From Terriglobia bacterium (lineage in GTDB: Bacteria > Acidobacteriota > Terriglobia > Acidiferrales > UBA7541): DNA of 37,455 nt. The notes beneath the pieces were generated by a model. The model was not told where the DNA came from, ran no database searches, and saw only the letters and a program-made list of their open reading frames with translations. The DNA is taken from the NCBI GenBank assembly GCA_020073585.1, contig JAIQEV010000038.1, positions 1 through 37,455 of the forward strand. Direction: 5' to 3'. The position numbers were made by a program, and so were the translations under genes. The first letter of the stretch is position 1, and every line of letters begins with the position of its first letter. Below are positions 16,366 to 24,557 of this stretch, piece after piece.

Positions 16366-18501
16366 TCAATACTGCCAGTTCACATTCACGAAGCCAGTGC
16401 CACTGGCGGGCACAGTGTAGGTGTGGTTGGCGCCATTTTCCCAGGTTACGGCGCCATTGGCGGCAATCTTGATGAACTTGAACTGAATCGTCGCCCCAGC
16501 GGGCATGGAGGCGTTGAGGAACCAGTTCGGATAGTTGGGAGCGAGCATGGGTCCGACGGCACCGTCCCAGGTTGTACTCCAGTTGCCAAGCTCCACAGTA
16601 TTTCCGGTCAGGAAGATGTAATCGCCGACATTCGTGGGGGTGGCATTGTTCACGGTGAACGTGACAGGGATCAGTTTCGCCGTCAAAACGGTGAACTGGA
16701 TCGTGTTGGCGGCCTGGCCCGCACTGTTCTTCAACTGCACGCTGTAGACGCCATTCCCCACGCTGGGGACGGTGAACGTCGCCTGCGAATCGGACCAGGA
16801 CAGAATTGGCGCCGCGGTCGTGCCGAACCAGACGGTACCCGCGGCAGAACCGAATCCCTTCCCTGCAATGGCCACCTGCATTCCCGGCTGGCCAACGGTC
16901 GGACCAATCGAGCCAACTTCCGGAGCCGCGGCGGAGCCCGTGATCTGCCATACGGCTACCGTGTGCGCGGGCAGCGTGAATGCATTGACAGGGTTGTTGC
17001 CGATCGTGCCGCTTACAACCGTGACGGCAAAACCTCCCAGCAGGCCACTCAAGTAGTCCGAATAGGTGCCTGCGGGCAGTGCAGTGTTGAGTCCAGTGAT
17101 GCTGTAGCCGGTTGTGTCGTTCTTGTTGATCGCGACCAGCACGACATCGTTGAAAAACTGGCGCTCAAAGATGTAGACGTCATTGTTGATCCAGCGCTGC
17201 AGCGAGGTTCCATAGGCCAGGGCGTCGTTGCTGCTCTGGCGCAGAGCGGCCAGCTTGCCAATCAGCGAGTAGGCGGTCGTGGCGGTGCCCCAGGAATTCA
17301 TCATGGGCCGGTTGTAAGGATCGCCCCCGCCGTTTGTGTCATTGTGCAGATACTGTTCATCCCCGTAATACAGACTCGGGATCCCGCGACAGGTGAGAAT
17401 AAAAGCCAATGCCTCATTCAGGCGGTTGGCGTTGTTATTGACGCTGAGAAAACGCGCCATGTCATGATTGTCCACGAAGGTCACCAGATCGTTCTGCCAG
17501 GCGAAGTTGGCATTCTCCGTGTTCAGCGTGTTGTCGATCTCCGAAAAACCCGCGTTATTCGCGAACACGTCACGAACCGCCGTGTTCAGCGGGAAATCCA
17601 GGAGGGACATGCCGCTCTTATTGGCGAACTTGTAGGAATCGTGAAAGAGCGGGTCGCTGGTGGAACCCTGATACCATTCGCCGAAGACAAAGCTCGGCGC
17701 GCTATTGAAGAGCGCATTCGTCAGACTGTATTCCCAGCCCCAGGTGACATGCTTCACCGCATCAATGCGAAAAGCGTCAACGCCGTGCTGGGCGAGCTGC
17801 TGGACCGATGCCTTCAAATAGGCATCCATGGCGGAATTTTCCTGGTTAAGGTCGGCCAAACTGTACAGGGTGTAATACTGCAATTGGTAACGGTCGTTCC
17901 AATCGCTGATGTTCGCATTGTGGTGAAAATAGCCGCTGGGGTCGTTTGTATAACTGGCCAGGAACGTGCCCGCGTCGTAGAGCGCTCCGTATTCTCCGGC
18001 TGAGTTGTTGTTTGTGTGGTTGGGGGCGAAGTCCACGATCACCTTGATGCCGTTTTGGTGCGCCGTGGAGACCACATTGTTAAACGCAGTCCAGGTATTG
18101 GAGACGTCTCCAAAATGTTCCTCAATCAGTTTCATGTCCCGTGCCGCATAACCGTGGTAGGAAGCCGTCGGATTTCCCAGACTATCCGGAATGCTGACGT
18201 TGATATTGTCCACGGGAGGCGAAATCCAGAGAGCGGTCACCCCCAGCCCCTTGAGGTAGGCCATCTTCTGCTGAATCCCGGCCAAATCGCCGCCCCAATA
18301 GAGCTGCCAGTTCGTCTGCGTGGAGTCAAACAGGCCCGCGCTTTGCGCCGGGTTGTCATTGCTCGTGTCTCCGTTGAAAAACCGGTCGGTCACGATTTGA
18401 TAGATGACTTGCTTCTTGAAATCTTGCCCATACGCAACGCCAGCCAGACCCGCCAGCACAAACACCAGGACGCAGAGACCGCGCAGCCATTTCCGCATCA
18501 T
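16366..18501 (-). CDS. Cyclodextrin glucanotransferase-like GH13 amylase with TIG and CBM20 domains
   Basis: This 711-residue secreted protein has the five-domain A-B-C-D-E layout of CGTases and maltogenic amylases. After the signal peptide (ends VAYGQ) come domains A/B (VIYQIVTDRFFNGDTSND, LGVTALWISPPVDNINV), nucleophile D247 in FRIDAVKH, acid/base E275 in FGEWYQG, D347 in VDNHDMARF, a C domain, an IPT/TIG domain (residues ~545-625, VGSIGPTVGQPGMQVAIAGKGFGS) and a CBM20 starch-binding domain (VTFTVNNATP through HTYTVPASGTGFVNVNWQY). The LYDAGTFLASYTND segment corresponds to the CGTase loop with the central cyclisation tyrosine. Whether it cyclises or hydrolyses cannot be settled by eye. There are two adjacent ATGs; numbering is from the first. 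Confidence 0.9.
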   Translation of the reverse strand: MMRKWLRGLCVLVFVLAGLAGVAYGQDFKKQVIYQIVTDRFFNGDTSNDNPAQSAGLFDSTQTNWQLYWGGDLAGIQQKMAYLKGLGVTALWISPPVDNINVSIPDSLGNPTASYHGYAARDMKLIEEHFGDVSNTWTAFNNVVSTAHQNGIKVIVDFAPNHTNNNSAGEYGALYDAGTFLASYTNDPSGYFHHNANISDWNDRYQLQYYTLYSLADLNQENSAMDAYLKASVQQLAQHGVDAFRIDAVKHVTWGWEYSLTNALFNSAPSFVFGEWYQGSTSDPLFHDSYKFANKSGMSLLDFPLNTAVRDVFANNAGFSEIDNTLNTENANFAWQNDLVTFVDNHDMARFLSVNNNANRLNEALAFILTCRGIPSLYYGDEQYLHNDTNGGGDPYNRPMMNSWGTATTAYSLIGKLAALRQSSNDALAYGTSLQRWINNDVYIFERQFFNDVVLVAINKNDTTGYSITGLNTALPAGTYSDYLSGLLGGFAVTVVSGTIGNNPVNAFTLPAHTVAVWQITGSAAAPEVGSIGPTVGQPGMQVAIAGKGFGSAAGTVWFGTTAAPILSWSDSQATFTVPSVGNGVYSVQLKNSAGQAANTIQFTVLTAKLIPVTFTVNNATPTNVGDYIFLTGNTVELGNWSTTWDGAVGPMLAPNYPNWFLNASMPAGATIQFKFIKIAANGAVTWENGANHTYTVPASGTGFVNVNWQY

Positions 18502-18545
18502 ATTTGCTCTCCTAAGGTGAACTGCTGCCGCACCAGAGTGAAGAC

Positions 18546-18581
18546 GGCGAAGGTTCCGGCCTTACGGCAGGAACCTTCGCC
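18546..18581 (-). terminator. 12-bp perfect hairpin between TonB receptor and amylase genes
   Basis: The arms GGCGAAGGTTCC (18546-18557) and GGAACCTTCGCC (18570-18581) pair perfectly. The 12-nt loop nests three more pairs (GCC/GGC) around TTAC after one mismatch. It is the only strong structure in the 111-bp gap between the receptor stop and the amylase start, and no T-tract follows on the minus strand. A role as attenuator or mRNA-stability element setting receptor-to-enzyme ratio is likely but inferred. Confidence 0.55.
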
Positions 18582-18612
18582 CCAAACCAGTCCGCCTCCT
18601 CAACGACTTACA

Positions 18613-21600
18613 TTAGAAGATAATGCGCAGGCCGAGTTCGACCTGGCGGTAGGTGAACGGCACGGTGCCGCTGATCTGGCCGAAGTTCCCCCACGAGAAA
18701 TTGCTGTTGGGGTTGCCGAAGTGCGGCGTGTTGCTCAGGTTGTAGGCTTGCGCGCGGAACTGCGCCTTGAACCTCTCAGTGAACGCCAGGTTCTTGAAGA
18801 GGGCAAAGTCCAGGTTCGAACTCCCCGGCCCGCGCAGAATGTCCCGCCCCGCGGTGCCGGGCCGGTCGTAGACGCCGCCCGTGGACGGAGGTGCTGCAAA
18901 AGCCGCGGCGTTGATGTAATTATTGAGATTCCCGGGGTTGACGCTCGGCGCGCCCACGAGATCAGGACGCACCGCGCTCGGCCATGTTCCCGGGTTCCCA
19001 TCGATGTTGACAGTGAACGGCAGGCCGGACTGCAGGGTATAGATGCCGTTCATCTGCCAGCCCCCGAGGGCCCAGTCCAGCGGACGCGACCAGTCGTGCC
19101 CCCAGCGCTTGCCGCGTCCGAACGGCAACTCATACAGGGAGCTCAGCACCAGCCGATAGTTCTGGTCAATGTTCGAAAGGCCCCGCTCGGCGGCGTAGTT
19201 GGTGAAGAGCTGGGGCGCGCAACTGTCCAGATTGCCGCAGGCGTCATCGAGGGCCTTCGACCAGGTGAACGCGCCCAGGAACTGCCAGCCGTTCGACAGC
19301 CGCCGCTCGTACTGCGCCTGCAGGGAGTTGTAGTCCGACTTGCCGCTGTTGTCCTGGACTTTTACAGTGCCCAATTGCGGGAAGGCCTTGGAAAGAGGAC
19401 TGGAGAGCGGCACACCGAACGACGGCTGGTTGGCGTTGTAGTTGCGCGTCAGATGCGCGCCGTGGGTGCCCACATAGGCGATGCTGGCCGAGGAGTTGCT
19501 GTCGATCTTCCGCTGCACCTGCAGGTTCCACTGCGAAACGTTGGGAACCACGTTCGTCGGAAGAAGGGCAATTACGCCCACGTTCGTCGGAGCGCTTAGG
19601 TTCAAATTGGTGAAGTTGCCACTCGGCAGCGGCGCTGTCGCTTGCGTGGAGAGCAATTGCGCCGCGGTGCACGTAGGCTGACAGGGCAGCGCCCCGGAGA
19701 GTGTAATCCGATACCCATCCGTGTAGCTGGCCGAGTTCTCCCCACTGAACGGGGGGTTCTGCGCCAACTGGTTGTCGATTCCTCCACGATCCATGAAGTA
19801 GAAGATGCCGAAGCCGCCGCGCAGGACGGTCTTGCCGTCATCCGTGAGCTGGTAGGCAAAGCCGAGGCGCGGAGCAAAGTTGTGGTAGTTGTTCGGGATC
19901 GCTGTGCGCAACGACCCGTTGCTTCCTGCGACCACCAATGCTCCCGTGCTCAGGTCGAAGTTCGCCTGGCGGTTGCGGATTTCCATGGGCCACGTATACA
20001 CGTCATAGCGCAGTCCGAGGTTCAGCGTCAGCCGCCGCGTTACCTTCCAGTCGTCCTGGGCAAAGAATCCGTTTTCCCAGGTGCGCGTCCCCACCATGCC
20101 GTAATTCGTGCCGTGGTCATAGCGGTCCACGAACCCCGCCAACAGGTCCGACACTTCATACCCGGTGTTGACGTGATTTCCACTGTTGCCATTTCCGCTC
20201 AGGAAGAAGTACCCCTTCCCGGCCAGCGGACGGTAGAGGTTCAGTTGGCGCCGGAGGACACTGGCGCCGAACTTGATCGTGTGATTACCCCTGATCCAGG
20301 AGAGCGAGTCCGACGCTTGGTACCCGGTCTGGGGAATAAAATAGGAACCGTAGTCGCCGGTGTACTCGATCTGATTGTTCCACCCTCCGATCAAGGCGAT
20401 GCCGCCCAGAAGCGGGGTGTTGCAATTGACGATGCCGAGCTGCGTGCAGACATTGACGTTATTGAACGGGGGCGCATAGCCGTAGAAGGTGCGCACAAAA
20501 CCGATGCGCACTTCGTTGATGAGCGTCGAGCGAATGCTGTCCGTCCATCCGATGGCCGCGCCATAGGGATGGTTGAAGTTGGTGCCCGAGCCCCAGCCTG
20601 AAGGCAGGGTGGCCAGGCGCGTAGAGTTTGTCTGGTCGGCGCGCCCACGGCTCACACGAAGAAAGAAGGAATTAGTGGAGTTGAAGATATAGTCGCCGCG
20701 CACATCGAAATCGTTCCAGTTTTCCCGGATATTCCGTGTGTTGCGGTAATTCTGGTAGATGCTGTGGCAGCGCGAGTCAATCGTCGCGTTGCAGTTGGGC
20801 TCCGGAAAGGCATTCAGATAGGCCAGCCCCACCGAATTGATGCGGTTGGCGGGAATGACATTGGGCTGCGCGCCATTGCCCATGAACTGCAGGCCGGTGG
20901 TCGGATCCAGAATGGTGATGGGTGCGGATAGGCCCGTGGGATTGCTCACCGGACCCGCTCCCGCGAGGAGTTCCGAGAAATCGCCCGTGCGCATCAGATC
21001 CGTCGGGACCGTCGCGGTCTCGCTGCCGGCGGGCTGGCGCAAGCGCAGGAACTGCACATCGCCAAAGATGAACAGCTTGTTCTTGAGGATCGGGCCGCCC
21101 AGCGTGGCCCCGAACTGGTTGCGGTTGAACGCCGGGGTTGGCCCGTTATTGAAGAAGTCCCGCGCGTTCAGGTTCGTATTGCGGTTGAACCAAAACACGG
21201 TGCCGTGCCAGTCGTTGGTGCCCGCCTTGGTCGAGGTCGTGACGACAGCGCCACCCGCGCGGCCAATTTCGGCCGGAGCCACGCTGGTCTGCACGCGAAA
21301 TTCCTCGATAACATCCGCTGGGGGAAAGAACACGATGGTGTTGACCAGCGCTTCGTTGTTGTCGATCCCGTCGAGCGTGAAGTTGTTGTTCTGCGGGCGC
21401 AGGCCGTTGACCGCCAGCGAGGCGCCGCCCGCCTGTCCGTAACGGAAGGTCTCCGCGTTCCCGCCGGACCCTGTCGCGGAGCCGGTGGGGACGCCGCGCG
21501 TCACGCCCGGCACCAGGGTCGCCAGTTGCGTGAAATTGCGGCCGTTCAAAGGCAGTTCCGTCACCTGCCGCCCCACGATCACTTCGCCGAGCGCGGAGTC

Positions 21601-21999
21601 GGCCAGGTTGATCACCGGCGCGCCGCCCTCCACCGTGATGCTCTCCGACACCGAACCAACCTCCAGGCGGAAATTCTGCTCGATGTGCGCCTGCACGTTG
21701 ACGATCAGCCCCAGCAGATCCGTCTGCCGGAACCCGGTCTTGCGCACCGTGAGCTGATAGGTGCCGGGCTGCACGCTGGCGAATACATAGATGCCCGCGT
21801 CGTTTGTCGTCAGGGTGGTCACGGTTCCGCGCTCGACGCTGCGCAGTTCCACCGCGGCTCCCACCAGCACCGCGCCGGAAGCATCCACTACCCGGCCGGA
21901 GATCGTGGCAGTCTCCGCTTGCCCCATCACCTGTGGCACGGAAACCGCAAGCACAAAGAGAAATAGAATGGCGATCTTAAGAAAACGCGTCAGTGGCAT
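18613..21999 (-). CDS. TonB-dependent receptor with carboxypeptidase-regulatory domain, starch module
   Basis: This 1128-residue Oar-like outer-membrane transporter has a signal peptide (MPLTRFLKIAILFLFVLAVSVPQVMGQ), a CarboxypepD_reg domain at ~28-110 (ATISGRVVDASGAVLVGAAV), a plug with TELPLNGRNFTQLATLVPG, LAVNGLRPQNNNFTLDGIDNNE and VIEEFRVQTSVAPAEIGRAGG, and a long barrel ending VELGLRIIF. The start at 21999 begins the signal peptide and follows AGGGGGG. Longer in-frame starts up to 22113 lack a signal peptide. It sits between the sigma/anti-sigma pair and three alpha-glucan hydrolases, so maltodextrins or cyclodextrins are the likely cargo. It is related in architecture to, but clearly distinct from, the receptor at 4766-7918. 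Confidence 0.92.
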   Translation of the reverse strand: MPLTRFLKIAILFLFVLAVSVPQVMGQAETATISGRVVDASGAVLVGAAVELRSVERGTVTTLTTNDAGIYVFASVQPGTYQLTVRKTGFRQTDLLGLIVNVQAHIEQNFRLEVGSVSESITVEGGAPVINLADSALGEVIVGRQVTELPLNGRNFTQLATLVPGVTRGVPTGSATGSGGNAETFRYGQAGGASLAVNGLRPQNNNFTLDGIDNNEALVNTIVFFPPADVIEEFRVQTSVAPAEIGRAGGAVVTTSTKAGTNDWHGTVFWFNRNTNLNARDFFNNGPTPAFNRNQFGATLGGPILKNKLFIFGDVQFLRLRQPAGSETATVPTDLMRTGDFSELLAGAGPVSNPTGLSAPITILDPTTGLQFMGNGAQPNVIPANRINSVGLAYLNAFPEPNCNATIDSRCHSIYQNYRNTRNIRENWNDFDVRGDYIFNSTNSFFLRVSRGRADQTNSTRLATLPSGWGSGTNFNHPYGAAIGWTDSIRSTLINEVRIGFVRTFYGYAPPFNNVNVCTQLGIVNCNTPLLGGIALIGGWNNQIEYTGDYGSYFIPQTGYQASDSLSWIRGNHTIKFGASVLRRQLNLYRPLAGKGYFFLSGNGNSGNHVNTGYEVSDLLAGFVDRYDHGTNYGMVGTRTWENGFFAQDDWKVTRRLTLNLGLRYDVYTWPMEIRNRQANFDLSTGALVVAGSNGSLRTAIPNNYHNFAPRLGFAYQLTDDGKTVLRGGFGIFYFMDRGGIDNQLAQNPPFSGENSASYTDGYRITLSGALPCQPTCTAAQLLSTQATAPLPSGNFTNLNLSAPTNVGVIALLPTNVVPNVSQWNLQVQRKIDSNSSASIAYVGTHGAHLTRNYNANQPSFGVPLSSPLSKAFPQLGTVKVQDNSGKSDYNSLQAQYERRLSNGWQFLGAFTWSKALDDACGNLDSCAPQLFTNYAAERGLSNIDQNYRLVLSSLYELPFGRGKRWGHDWSRPLDWALGGWQMNGIYTLQSGLPFTVNIDGNPGTWPSAVRPDLVGAPSVNPGNLNNYINAAAFAAPPSTGGVYDRPGTAGRDILRGPGSSNLDFALFKNLAFTERFKAQFRAQAYNLSNTPHFGNPNSNFSWGNFGQISGTVPFTYRQVELGLRIIF

Positions 22000-22057
22000 A
22001 GTGGCACACCCCCCTATCTTCGGTCTGCCCGCCAACTGCCGGAACTTTGCCATCCAC

Positions 22058-22096
22058 GATTCACATTTTTTTGATTCACCGGCGGGCGCCCGCCGG
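22058..22096. repeat. Direct repeat GATTCAC x2 and 18-bp perfect palindrome upstream of receptor
   Basis: GATTCAC occurs at 22058-22064 and 22073-22079 (15-bp period), followed immediately by the perfect palindrome CCGGCGGGCGCCCGCCGG (22079-22096). They lie in the 205-bp gap between the anti-sigma stop and the receptor start. The palindrome could form a very stable hairpin ending the anti-sigma transcript. The direct repeats could be a regulator site for the receptor. Function is not established. Confidence 0.4.
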
Positions 22097-22204
22097 CTCA
22101 GGAAAGCCGGCACCCCAAAGGGTACGGAGCAGGAGCACAGAGCGGCAAGTCACTGCCGAACCCCGCAGGAAAAAATAACCAGTCGCTTGTCACCAGGCAC
22201 TGCT

Positions 22205-23581
22205 TCACGGATGGTTCGGCTGGCTTCCAAAATAGGCGTACAGGACTTTCTTACCATGCGGTTGAAGGTAGCGCTTGTTGGCGGCTTCGGCGGTAACGAA
22301 GACCGAATTGATTTGCTGCAGGACCTTGGGGTCATCGAAGGTCATCGCCCAACGGTCCCGGCTGGCGTCATCGTTGCGCAGGATACCCAGGCTGTGGGTG
22401 GTAGCCTTCATGCCGGCCTTCTCGCCCCACACATGGAAGACCACACGGGCATTGAGCCGCCGCGAATCATCGAGGTCGTAGGCATAGAAGACCAGAGACC
22501 GGCCCTCGATATAGAACACGCGCCCGAAGGAGCGCTGCCGCTTGCCCTGATTGTCCGCGTCATACACATCGATGATATGCAGGTTTCGCGCGGCCACCAG
22601 CTCGCCGATCTCGCTCTTCGCGGATTTCTGATTCAGCTCGCGTTGCAGGTTCGCTTGCGTTTCCGCAAACATGGCCTTCAGCCCGTCGCTCTCCCGCTGC
22701 TGCATCGCCAGCCGCGCCTTGGACTCCTCCACCTGCCAGCGCAGTTTCCCCACTTCGTCCTGCAACGAGGCCACCAGGTTCTTGGCCTGCTGGTCCTCCC
22801 GCACCAGCCGCTGCTGGTTCTCCCCGCCCTGGCTGGCCAGCGTCGCCACTTGACGGAGGGTATCCGCCAGTTTTTTGCTTAGCTCCCTTTGCTGCGCCGC
22901 GGCAGCAGTCAGCTTGATTCGCAATTCGCCCAGCCGCGCTTCCAGGGCGGCCTTTTGCTGTTCCAGTTGCTGCACGCGATCGGCGCCATCGATATGTGTG
23001 ACCGCGAAGCGGTCAACCGCCGGCGCATTCCCATTCCCGGGCGCAAGCGGCGCGCGGGACGCATCCACCAGCGCTGCGAGTGGAAGTGCGGGCGTGGCCC
23101 TGTGCTTTCCCGCATAAAACCCGGTCACGGCGAGCACCACGCCGGCCGCCAGGGCCGCGGCCCGGCGCCACCCCAGCGGAAGCGACTCCGTCCAAATAGC
23201 GGACACCCCGCGCGGCTCGCCTTCCGCGGGCTTCTCCGCTGCCATCCCCAGGGGCTTTTGCATCACAAACGGCTGCGGGCGGAGCCCCCCGCCGCTCTCT
23301 CCACTCAGTTCCTCCGCGGCCAGCCGCGCCAGGAATCGCGCGCGCATCCCTTCCGGCGGGGCAATGTCAGCGGCCGGCGCACGGCTCTCCGCGAGGAGGG
23401 GCATGAGCTGCACGCTGGCCTGGGCAGCGGATTCGAGAAACTTGCGGCAGGCCAGGCAACCGGCGATGTGATCGTTCAATTCGCACATCTGCGCGCCGCC
23501 CAGCTGCCCGGTGGAAGCCAGGACACACATCTCCCGGTAACGCCGGTGTGCCACCTGCCAGAACCTGCCAACCCTCTTCAT
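22205..23581 (-). CDS. Membrane anti-sigma factor with zinc-finger motif and long coiled coil
   Basis: A 458-residue protein encoded directly after an ECF sigma gene. Its N-terminal cytoplasmic part has an anti-sigma zinc motif H38-x3-C42-x2-C45 (DHIAGCLACRKF). One membrane segment is at ~141-158 (AAALAAGVVLAVTGFYAG). The extracytoplasmic part begins with a long charged coiled coil (~195-330, VQQLEQQKAALEARLGELRI and onwards) and ends in a ~125-residue beta-rich domain (HIIDVYDADNQGKRQRSFGRVFYIEGRSL). The start at 23581 has AAGGGA upstream; an ATG at 23602 overlapping the sigma stop (ATGATTAA) would add seven residues. Its large outer domain probably senses envelope or substrate status and releases the sigma factor. 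Confidence 0.8.
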   Translation of the reverse strand: MKRVGRFWQVAHRRYREMCVLASTGQLGGAQMCELNDHIAGCLACRKFLESAAQASVQLMPLLAESRAPAADIAPPEGMRARFLARLAAEELSGESGGGLRPQPFVMQKPLGMAAEKPAEGEPRGVSAIWTESLPLGWRRAAALAAGVVLAVTGFYAGKHRATPALPLAALVDASRAPLAPGNGNAPAVDRFAVTHIDGADRVQQLEQQKAALEARLGELRIKLTAAAAQQRELSKKLADTLRQVATLASQGGENQQRLVREDQQAKNLVASLQDEVGKLRWQVEESKARLAMQQRESDGLKAMFAETQANLQRELNQKSAKSEIGELVAARNLHIIDVYDADNQGKRQRSFGRVFYIEGRSLVFYAYDLDDSRRLNARVVFHVWGEKAGMKATTHSLGILRNDDASRDRWAMTFDDPKVLQQINSVFVTAEAANKRYLQPHGKKVLYAYFGSQPNHP

Positions 23582-23594
23582 GAGTGCGTATCCC

Positions 23595-24185
23595 TTAATC
23601 ATGCGTCTTCGTGAAAACGGTGCGAAGCGCCGCGAGACCCCGGTGCAAATCGTGGCGCACCACGTGCACGGATTCGCACAGCCGCTCCGCAATCTCTTCC
23701 GCGGTCAACCCTTCGTAATACGTCATCTCCACCACGGCCCGTTGCCGGGGCTTCAGTTTTCCCAGCATCTCTTCGGCCAAGCGCATGCTATCGAATGCCT
23801 GGCCCGGCAGCGTCCGGCTGCTGCCAATCTCGATGGCCGTCTCCAATTCCTCCCAGCGATAAAAGTGATTGGCCACCAGATGCCGCTTGCGGTGCAGAGC
23901 CCGGTGGTAAGCGTACTGCAGGATCCACACTTTAGGAATGCCCTTGCGGGGGTCAAACTTCGCCGCAGCCCGGAAGATGTCCAGAAAGACGGTCTGAACG
24001 ACATCCTCCGCCTCCCCAGGGTCGCGCACAATGCGGAAGGCCACGCTGAAAACAAGCCGGTGATAACGATCAAACAGAATGGTGAGCGAGTCGTGGCGGC
24101 CCAGCGCCAGATCCCGCATAAGCTGTTCATCGGAGAGCTTGCAGAGGTTCTCCGAGTGAAGCTCCAATGTCTTGGCAAGGCTCAT
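23595..24185 (-). CDS. ECF-type RNA polymerase sigma factor
   Basis: This 196-residue sigma-70 family protein has only regions 2 and 4. Region 2 includes LFDRYHRLVFSVAFRIVRDPGEAEDVVQTVFLDIF. Region 4 includes KLKPRQRAVVEMTYYEGLTAEEIAERLCESVHVVRHDLHRGL, a canonical helix-turn-helix for -35 recognition. The linker WILQYAYHRALHRKRHLVANHFYRWEELE is typical of the ECF groups common in acidobacteria. The downstream anti-sigma gene is separated by or overlaps only a few bases, which fixes the pair. It probably directs transcription of the starch module that follows on the same strand, though no ECF promoter was identified with confidence. Confidence 0.92.
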   Translation of the reverse strand: MSLAKTLELHSENLCKLSDEQLMRDLALGRHDSLTILFDRYHRLVFSVAFRIVRDPGEAEDVVQTVFLDIFRAAAKFDPRKGIPKVWILQYAYHRALHRKRHLVANHFYRWEELETAIEIGSSRTLPGQAFDSMRLAEEMLGKLKPRQRAVVEMTYYEGLTAEEIAERLCESVHVVRHDLHRGLAALRTVFTKTHD

Positions 24186-24446
24186 TTAGATCCAACCGAC
24201 CCGTCAAGGTGGGGACCGAACCCCAAACTTTAGTGCTAGCTCTATAACACAAATTAAATGCTTTGAAATAATATTTATTTTTTCTAAAGCTGGCCAAAAC
24301 CATGTTCTTCGCGGGCATACATTAAACGCCTTTCCGAAAGGCTAACCCCGTCCCAATGTAGCTCTTCCCTGGCATCCCAGCGAGCAAGGAAGTCGTATTC
24401 CACTTGTCGAAACTTAGGTCCAAAACCATGTACTGTGACGCAGCAC
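24186..24446. promoter_or_regulatory. AT-rich intergenic region upstream of the sigma factor
   Basis: Part of the 347 bp without a gene between the ECF sigma gene and actF. It is strikingly AT-rich at ~24235-24300. A candidate sigma-70 promoter on the minus strand is TTTCAA (24268-24263), a 16-bp spacer, and TATAGA (24246-24241), ~56 bp before the sigma start. A small hairpin GCCTTT-CCG-AAAGGC lies at 24328-24342. The remainder up to 24531 is taken by the right tRNA-derived repeat. Confidence 0.35.
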
Positions 24447-24557
24447 AACGCTAGACAGACCAATCAGATAGCGTTTCTACCGCTGCCTTGGGCGCAGGAG
24501 GTCCCCGGTTCAAATCCAGGCGCCCCGACCACCTACTTCTTTATTTTCAATGCACTG
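24421..24557 (+). repeat. tRNA-Pro-derived att-like repeat, right copy
   Basis: The direct-repeat partner of 11553-11689. The hairpin at 24447-24475 is followed after 11 nt by 24487-24531, read as tRNA nucleotides 32-76: loop CTTGGGC (UGG), GCAGG, AGGTC, T arm CCCGG-TTCAAAT-CCAGG (one mismatch), acceptor CGCCCCG, A, CCA. The 5' tRNA half is absent; only four bases of a 5' anticodon arm (CTGC) could pair. The conserved 3' block at 24532-24557 overlaps the last codons and stop of actF. Together with the left copy it brackets 12.9 kb that hold exactly the starch module. Confidence 0.75.
24447..24475 (+). other. Hairpin AACGCTA-N15-TAGCGTT in the right repeat
   Basis: Counterpart of the hairpin at 11579-11607, with one compensatory pair change (C-G here, T-A there), identical stem and loop lengths, and identical spacing to the tRNA-derived segment. 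Confidence 0.65.

Noticed and set aside
24328-24342. Small hairpin GCCTTT-CCG-AAAGGC as a terminator
   Set aside because: Only 6 bp with no T-tract on either side, and no gene ends nearby in the right direction.
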